Part shown: piece after piece, positions 58,947-64,000 of the stretch
How positions within the stretch are numbered: position 1 is the first letter of the stretch
Layout: each line of letters opens with the position of its first letter
Assembly: GCA_000309945.1 (NCBI GenBank)
Contig: CM001633.1
Span: 2,266,292 to 2,330,291 of the forward strand
Origin: Leptolyngbyaceae cyanobacterium JSC-12
GTDB taxonomy: Bacteria > Cyanobacteriota > Cyanobacteriia > Leptolyngbyales > Leptolyngbyaceae
Length of the DNA: 64,000 nucleotides
Direction: 5' to 3'
Position numbers and translations under genes: made by a program
Notes under the pieces: generated by a model
What the model saw: only the letters and a program-made list of their open reading frames with translations
Database searches by the model: none
Told to the model about the DNA's origin: nothing

Positions 58947-60356
58947 ATGCGTGTCTGTGTCATTGGTACTGGATATGTTGGTTTGGTTACCGGTGCATGC
59001 CTGGCTCACGTTGGTCACCATGTTGTCTGCGTAGACAACAATGAAGAGAAAGTCAAGCTGATGAAAGCAGGGCAGTCTCCAATTTTTGAGCCGGGGCTAT
59101 CCGAGATTTTGCAAGGATGTATTCAAGCTAGAACGATTGAGTTCACAACGGATTTGAAGGCTGGGGTAGAGCATGGACAAGTTTTATTTATTGCTGTAGG
59201 CACACCCGCTCTGCCAACTGGAGAAAGTGACACCCGCTACGTGGAGGCTGTAGCCCGCGGGATTGGAGCTAATCTCAATGGTGAATATAAGGTAATTGTG
59301 AATAAGTCCACTGTGCCCATTGGGTCTGGCGATTGGGTAAGAATGCTGGTGCTGGATGGATACGCCGAGCAGAAAGCTGAAGTTGCAATGCCAGTGACGG
59401 CGGGTGGTAGTGTAGATGTGGTAGCAGCGGCAGCAGCTCTGGCAAAGGAGCCAGAATTTGATGTGGTCAGCAATCCTGAGTTTTTACGGGAAGGCTCTGC
59501 AGTTTATGACACCTTCAACCCCGACCGGATTGTGTTGGGTAGCAGCAGCCAGCGGGCGATCGCAGTTATGCAGGAACTATACGAACCCATCACCAACCGC
59601 CAGTTTGCAGAAAACCCAGCATTGCCTGCGGTGCCTGTTGTGGTGACTGACCTAAGTTCGGCAGAAATGATCAAGTACGCTGCTAACGCCTTCCTGGCGA
59701 CCAAAATTAGTTTTATCAATGAAGTTGCCAACATTTGCGATCGCGTCGGTGCAGATGTTGTGGAAGTGGCAAAAGGCATTGGATTGGATTCCCGCATTGG
59801 CAGCAAGTTTCTGCAAGCCGGAATTGGCTGGGGTGGTTCCTGTTTTCCCAAAGATGTTTCTGCGCTGATTCACACTGCGGATGATTACGGCTATGAAGCC
59901 CAACTGCTAAAAGCTGCCGTAAGTGTCAACCAGCGGCAACGCTTACTTGTGGTTGAAAAACTGCAACAAGTGCTGAAAATTTTGAAAGGTAAGACAGTTG
60001 GGCTACTGGGTTTAACCTTCAAACCTGATACTGATGATCTGCGGGATGCACCAGCACTCAATATCATTGAGCAACTATCTCGATTGGGAACCAAAGTGAA
60101 AGCTTATGACCCAATCATCTCCCAGACGGGAATGCGTCATGGCATCTCGAATGTAATTGTGGAAACCGACCCAGAGCGGTTAGCCGATGGTTGCGATGCA
60201 CTGGTGCTGGTCACAGATTGGAAAGAGTTTCGCAACCTGGATTATGCTCGCATGGGAGAACTCATGCATAGCAAAATCCTGATTGATGGACGTAACTTCC
60301 TGAATCAGGCAGTGCTGGAAGAAGCGGGCTTCCGCTATGTCGGAGTTGGTCGATAG
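58947..60356 (+). CDS. UDP-glucose 6-dehydrogenase
   Basis: 469 residues. NAD-binding CVIGTGYVGLVTGACLA, central NPEFLREGSAVYD, catalytic Cys in GIGWGGSCFPKD, and the C-terminal UDP-binding FKPDTDDLRDAP. Oxidises UDP-glucose twice to UDP-glucuronate. A Gly/Ala-rich insertion near residues 150-165 (AGGSVDVVAAAAALA) is slightly unusual. It lies 153 bp after the decarboxylase and converges with exbD through a hairpin. Confidence 0.95.
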   Translation: MRVCVIGTGYVGLVTGACLAHVGHHVVCVDNNEEKVKLMKAGQSPIFEPGLSEILQGCIQARTIEFTTDLKAGVEHGQVLFIAVGTPALPTGESDTRYVEAVARGIGANLNGEYKVIVNKSTVPIGSGDWVRMLVLDGYAEQKAEVAMPVTAGGSVDVVAAAAALAKEPEFDVVSNPEFLREGSAVYDTFNPDRIVLGSSSQRAIAVMQELYEPITNRQFAENPALPAVPVVVTDLSSAEMIKYAANAFLATKISFINEVANICDRVGADVVEVAKGIGLDSRIGSKFLQAGIGWGGSCFPKDVSALIHTADDYGYEAQLLKAAVSVNQRQRLLVVEKLQQVLKILKGKTVGLLGLTFKPDTDDLRDAPALNIIEQLSRLGTKVKAYDPIISQTGMRHGISNVIVETDPERLADGCDALVLVTDWKEFRNLDYARMGELMHSKILIDGRNFLNQAVLEEAGFRYVGVGR

Positions 60357-60365
60357 AGCACTTTG

Positions 60366-60412
60366 CAACCCCAGGGGCATTGCCGAATTCACTGGTTGCG
60401 CCCCTGGGGTTG
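60366..60412. terminator. Bidirectional hairpin between the convergent UDP-glucose dehydrogenase and exbD genes
   Basis: Perfect 13-bp inverted repeat CAACCCCAGGGGC / GCCCCTGGGGTTG with a 21-nt loop. It starts 10 bp after the dehydrogenase stop, and its right arm lies inside the last codons of exbD. Strong GC stem, no long U-tract. Confidence 0.6.
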
Positions 60413-60802
60413 TTCGGCTGAGATCGCCATTTTCACATTGGGTAACTGACGCAATTGATCCATGACCGCGACCACCCGTCCATGATCGACTCGTTCATCC
60501 GCATTAATCACAACTAGAACAACTCGTGTTCCAATCAATGCTCGCAATCGAGGTTGAAGTTCGGCTAATGGGATTGGCTGATTGTTCAGTGCCAGTTTGC
60601 CACTTCGTTCAACTGTCAAGGTTAACTGACCGGGTGCTTGCTCTTGGGCGGTGTCTGCACTAGGCAGATCGACGGGTAGCCCAGTTAAGCGCGTCAGAAA
60701 CAGCGATGACATAATGAAAAAGGTCAAAATGGCGAAGATGACATCAATCATCGGCACGATGTTGATTTGAAATGGTAGGTCAGGCTCTTCAGGTAGCCGC
60801 AT
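60389..60802 (-). CDS. exbD: Biopolymer transport protein ExbD/TolR
   Basis: 137 residues from the ATG at 60802 (MRLPEEPDLP), overlapping exbB by 14 bp. One N-terminal membrane helix with the proton-carrying Asp in NIVPMIDVIFAILTFF, then a periplasmic domain. It works with ExbB as a proton-driven motor for TonB-type or Tol-type envelope processes. No TonB gene in the window. Confidence 0.92.
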   Translation of the reverse strand: MRLPEEPDLPFQINIVPMIDVIFAILTFFIMSSLFLTRLTGLPVDLPSADTAQEQAPGQLTLTVERSGKLALNNQPIPLAELQPRLRALIGTRVVLVVINADERVDHGRVVAVMDQLRQLPNVKMAISAEQPQGRNQ

Positions 60803-61436
60803 AAGGTACGCCTCCTCGCTCATATTGACGACGATACAGCAGTTCCAGTTGTCCACCGTATTCTTGAATCAGGGCAATTTGTCGTAAGTACAGCCCTCGA
60901 AATGTGTTGGCAAACAACAAGGCAAAGATCGCGACTATCAGCCCGGTTGCAGTAGAAACAAGCGCTTCACTGATTCCTGCGCTGACTTCCAGAGTTTCAC
61001 CACCGCCCAGTTGCCCGACCTTTAAGGAGGCAAACGAACGAATCAGCCCTAGCACAGTCCCTAACAACCCGAGCAGAGGAGACAGGCTGATGATCGTTTC
61101 AAAGATGGTGTTAAACCGCTTGAGCAAGGGAATTTCTGCCTGAGCCGCGCTTTCTAGAGCTAACCGAAACTCTTCGGGGTTGGGGCAATCTAGTTCCAGT
61201 GCTGCTAAAAAAATTCGGGCAATGGGCATATCGGCATTGCGTTCCAGTAGCATGTAGGCGGCACGAGGGCTTTTACCGTACAGCACTAACACCTCTCGAA
61301 CAAGCCGATCTTGACGGTAAGCAATTCTTACCCAGAAGATAATTCGCTCGAGAATCAGCGCTCCTGCCAGGATAGAAAACCCCAGCAAGGGATACATCAC
61401 AAAGCCGCCAGCCGCAAACAAGTTTCCGAGTTGCAT
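60789..61436 (-). CDS. exbB: Biopolymer transport protein ExbB/TolQ
   Basis: 215 residues, three membrane helices in the MotA/TolQ/ExbB pattern. The conserved core is SPLLGLLGTVLGLIRSFA and ISEALVSTATGLIVAIFALL. The stop overlaps exbD, so the pair is coupled. Upstream on the same strand is a DUF815 ATPase, 102 bp away. Confidence 0.93.
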   Translation of the reverse strand: MQLGNLFAAGGFVMYPLLGFSILAGALILERIIFWVRIAYRQDRLVREVLVLYGKSPRAAYMLLERNADMPIARIFLAALELDCPNPEEFRLALESAAQAEIPLLKRFNTIFETIISLSPLLGLLGTVLGLIRSFASLKVGQLGGGETLEVSAGISEALVSTATGLIVAIFALLFANTFRGLYLRQIALIQEYGGQLELLYRRQYERGGVPYAAT

Positions 61437-61538
61437 GGTGGGTCTCCTGATACCGACGTTTCAGCAAACTCCCATTGAGGAGGCACAATCTAAACACAAT
61501 ATCAGGTGAGGGGACCGTATGCGGGGATGAGTAGACAC

Positions 61539-62837
61539 TCATTGTGAGTTAGCAGTTAGCTCTGCCCACAAAAAATCAATGAATTGCCGTGCTGTACGTC
61601 CAGAACGCCCATTGTGCTGGGTTGCCCATTGTAAAGCACGGTGTTCTAATTCTTCGCTGGCGAGGGATAGCCCAGCCTGGTGTGCCAGATGATGCACAAT
61701 TTGCAGGTAAGTCGCCTGGTTGGCAGGTTCAAAGGTGAGGGTTAAGCCGAAGCGATCGCTAAACGAGAGTTTTTCCTGCACTGTATCCCAGGCGTGAACT
61801 TCGTCCCCATCTCTGGGCGCAGGGCGATCGCCAAAAAATTCACGAATCAGGTGCCGTCGATTAGAGGTAGCGTAAACTACTACATTCTGGGGTCGAGCGG
61901 TCAAGTTCCCTTCTAGCACAACTTTGAGAGCTTTATAGGCGTCTTCGTCTTCCTCAAAGGACAAATCATCGACGAAGATGATGAATTTTTGTGGCAGTTC
62001 TCGCAATTGATCGGCGATCGCAGGCAAATCCTGTAGCTCCGATTTTGCTACTTCAATCAGCCGTAAACCTTCCTTACCATAGCGATTCAGCAAGGCTTTC
62101 ACCAATGAAGACTTGCCTGACCCGCGACTACCGTAGAGCAAAACGTGCAGCGCTGGAACCCCTCGCAGCAAAAATTCCGTATTCTTAACCAGGGCTTCTT
62201 TTTGCCACTCATATCCAGTTAACTGGTTCAACTGCACTGGATCAGGATGAGGGATGCCAAGCAAAGCTCCCTGGTGCCAGCGGAGCGCATGATACCGAGC
62301 AAACAATCCCGTGCCGTGCTGGTGATAATAGGTTGCGAATAGGGCAAGGGCATCTGCCCAGTCAGCGATCGCACTCAGTTTCACCCGCAACGGCTCCGAC
62401 TCAGCCTGAAGCGAGTGCCACACCACGAGGGGCTGAGGCAAGGGAGAAACCGCTTGAATCCACAAATTGAATTGCTCACCATCACACCAATAGAGCCGTT
62501 GGAGGATTTGCAAATCATGCCGGGCTGCTGCTAGCAAATGGGCAGGAATTTGCTCTAGGGGATGTCTTTGAGCTTGGCGAGTGAAAGGGTTGTCATCGTG
62601 CAAAATTTGGGTAAGCAGATAATCTTGCCAGCTCTGGTTTAAGTCTGCTAGGAGACGAAACCAGCGACCATACGCCCGCAAACAACTCAACGTTTTTAAG
62701 GTGGGTGCCCGTTTGGCGCGATGGATCGCCTGTAATAACTCCAGAAATGCCCGCCCCACTTCGGTCTCTAAAACGGATTGGTAAATCAAGAGCGAGGCAG
62801 CGTGTTGCAGAATTCCATCAACGGAGACAGCAGACAT
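61539..62837 (-). CDS. DUF815-family ATPase
   Basis: 432 residues. An N-terminal helical region (about 1-190) is followed by an AAA-like ATPase core with Walker A YGSRGSGKSSLVK and Walker B FIIFVDDLSFE, then sensor YATSNRRHLIREFF. The DUF815 family is of unknown function. Its place before exbB-exbD and after a potassium channel suggests envelope-associated work, but this is positional only. Confidence 0.85.
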   Translation of the reverse strand: MSAVSVDGILQHAASLLIYQSVLETEVGRAFLELLQAIHRAKRAPTLKTLSCLRAYGRWFRLLADLNQSWQDYLLTQILHDDNPFTRQAQRHPLEQIPAHLLAAARHDLQILQRLYWCDGEQFNLWIQAVSPLPQPLVVWHSLQAESEPLRVKLSAIADWADALALFATYYHQHGTGLFARYHALRWHQGALLGIPHPDPVQLNQLTGYEWQKEALVKNTEFLLRGVPALHVLLYGSRGSGKSSLVKALLNRYGKEGLRLIEVAKSELQDLPAIADQLRELPQKFIIFVDDLSFEEDEDAYKALKVVLEGNLTARPQNVVVYATSNRRHLIREFFGDRPAPRDGDEVHAWDTVQEKLSFSDRFGLTLTFEPANQATYLQIVHHLAHQAGLSLASEELEHRALQWATQHNGRSGRTARQFIDFLWAELTANSQ

Positions 62838-62856
62838 GAACCAACGTATAGACGGC

Positions 62857-63924
62857 TTATTTCAGCCTACCGGAGAACTTCGCACCCCGGTACTGCATCT
62901 GTCGCTTCATGGCATGGTGTTTGGCAAATTTGGGAATGTCGCCCTGGTGCCCCATCAAAATCAGAGTATCGCCTTCTTCCAAAAATGTTTCGCGATCGGG
63001 GTGAACGGTGATTGAACCATCGTGCCGCCGCAGTGCCACAACAATAAAGGTGCCTCTACCCCGCACTTCCACATTACCCACCGTAGAGCCGATTAGATTG
63101 GAGGCAGGAGTCACTGCCAATTCATCGATTTGAATATCAATTTGGGCCAGGATTTCGTTCAGGGTTTCGCGTCCGTGTGCCTGATCCAGAAAATCGAGAG
63201 AGGCAGGATGGGTAATCATGTGAGACATCCGCAGTGCCCCGATCGCAGCAGGAGAGACAACCTTATCCGCGCCTGCCTGCAACAGTTTCTTTTCAGTAGA
63301 AGGATATTCACCCCGCGCCAAAATAATCAGGTTGGGGTTGAGGCTGCGTGCCGTGAGGGTGATAAATACATTCGCGGCATCATCGGGTAAAACGGTTGCC
63401 AAAAATCGGGCACGATTAATGCCCACGGACTCTAACACGGTTTCATCCGTGGCGCTGCCCTGCCGCACCAGATAGCCTTTGGCTTCAGCTTCGACAGTAC
63501 GGCTAGGGTCGTTGTCGATCAGAACAAAGGGCTGTCCAGCTTCGTACATGTTGCGGGCCAGAATTTGCCCAATGCGACCATAGCCACAGATGATCACGTG
63601 GTTTTTCAACGTGTCAATTTCTCGCATCATGCGTCGTACTCCTAGTGCCCGTTTAATTTCACCTTCGGTGATCATTTGCAGGAACCCGCCTAAGACATAG
63701 GCAACGGAGGAACACCCAGCAATGATCACAATCATCGTGAAGACCCGCAGTTGGGGGGTCATGGGACCAATTTCACCAAAGCCTACTCCAAAGACCGTGA
63801 TCACGACTTGATAGACTGAGTCGAGCAGAGTCCAACCAGCCAGGATATAGCCCGCAACCGCGATGAGCAACGTCGCAAGGAAGAAGCCTCCTCCAATCAG
63901 CATTCGCTTGAGTGAACTTTGCAT
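62857..63924 (-). CDS. Potassium channel with TrkA-N (RCK) regulatory domain
   Basis: 355 residues from the ATG at 63924. Two membrane helices flank a pore loop reading VITVFGVGFGEIGPM, where a canonical filter is TVGYGD. A full NAD-binding RCK domain follows (VIICGYGRIGQILARNMY) and a TrkA-C domain (LTP... ending EEGDTLILMG). It probably conducts K+ or a related cation under nucleotide control. The altered filter makes ion selectivity uncertain. Confidence 0.88.
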   Translation of the reverse strand: MQSSLKRMLIGGGFFLATLLIAVAGYILAGWTLLDSVYQVVITVFGVGFGEIGPMTPQLRVFTMIVIIAGCSSVAYVLGGFLQMITEGEIKRALGVRRMMREIDTLKNHVIICGYGRIGQILARNMYEAGQPFVLIDNDPSRTVEAEAKGYLVRQGSATDETVLESVGINRARFLATVLPDDAANVFITLTARSLNPNLIILARGEYPSTEKKLLQAGADKVVSPAAIGALRMSHMITHPASLDFLDQAHGRETLNEILAQIDIQIDELAVTPASNLIGSTVGNVEVRGRGTFIVVALRRHDGSITVHPDRETFLEEGDTLILMGHQGDIPKFAKHHAMKRQMQYRGAKFSGRLK

Positions 63925-64000
63925 ACCGCGATCGCCCCAACATTCAGATTGATGATGCGCGAAAGTCAGGCTAGGAAAAGGTAGCACCTGTTACCAGAAG

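Overview
The window is chromosomal DNA from a cyanobacterium. The evidence is the very frequent HIP1 octamer GCGATCGC in both coding and intergenic DNA, a Psb28-type photosystem II protein, a gas-vesicle gvpF/gvpG pair, heptameric tandem repeats, a group 2 sigma-70 factor, and cyanobacterial small proteins. A filamentous Leptolyngbya/Oscillatoria-like organism is plausible, but this is inference. No rRNA, CRISPR array or prophage is visible. The one complete insertion sequence is an IS701-like element at 48240-49696.

Layout. 1-3984: nucleoside/simple-sugar-type ABC importer (two permeases, double ATPase) followed by a cysteine hydrolase of the biuret-hydrolase/isochorismatase type, probably uptake and hydrolysis of a nitrogen compound. 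4049-9845: HTH protein, small ORF, polyphosphate kinase, group 2 sigma factor and 6-phosphogluconolactonase. The sigma gene is bracketed by two 153-bp MITE-like repeats and preceded by three TGTGGAAAA boxes exactly 21 bp apart. 9965-14082: a signalling cluster of an FHA/zinc-ribbon protein, an FHA/zinc-ribbon pseudokinase, and a histidine-kinase-like protein with a degraded ATP lid. 14254-17685: dapB, an SRAP/HMCES-type protease, gvpF-gvpG and a hypothetical gene. 17809-23673 (minus): esterase, ispD, MFS exporter and a type IIA topoisomerase A subunit that lacks the GyrA box and carries heptamer repeats in its linker.

23908-29585: response regulator, orphan ABC-2 permease, FdhF/YdeP-type molybdopterin oxidoreductase, 2-oxoglutarate/Fe(II) oxygenase and TMEM14-like protein. 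29682-30223: tRNA-Trp and rplS, without the usual neighbour secE-nusG. 30402-34054: an ECF nickel/cobalt importer operon (lipoprotein, NikL-like, CbiM/NikM, CbiQ, CbiO). 34171-36231: glycosyltransferase, YjbQ protein and lipoprotein. 36302-40765 (minus): calpain-like protease with PPC domains, and a TpsB outer-membrane transporter. 41087-48215: membrane proteins, TIGR01777 epimerase, Psb28 paralogue, LapA-like protein, glycosyltransferase-like protein, aroK and priA. 50178-55571: a 1797-residue mosaic surface protein. 55584-63924: queA, a hypothetical gene, UDP-xylose synthesis (UDP-glucuronate decarboxylase plus UDP-glucose dehydrogenase), then a minus-strand run of TrkA-type potassium channel, DUF815 ATPase, ExbB and ExbD.

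Themes. Much of the right half concerns the cell surface (calpain-PPC protease, TpsB, mosaic adhesin, nucleotide-sugar genes, ExbBD). The left half combines nutrient uptake, polyphosphate/carbon metabolism and regulation. The best candidates for something undescribed are the phased TGTGGAAAA iterons before the sigma gene, the MITE-like pair, and the FHA-pseudokinase-degenerate histidine kinase cluster.
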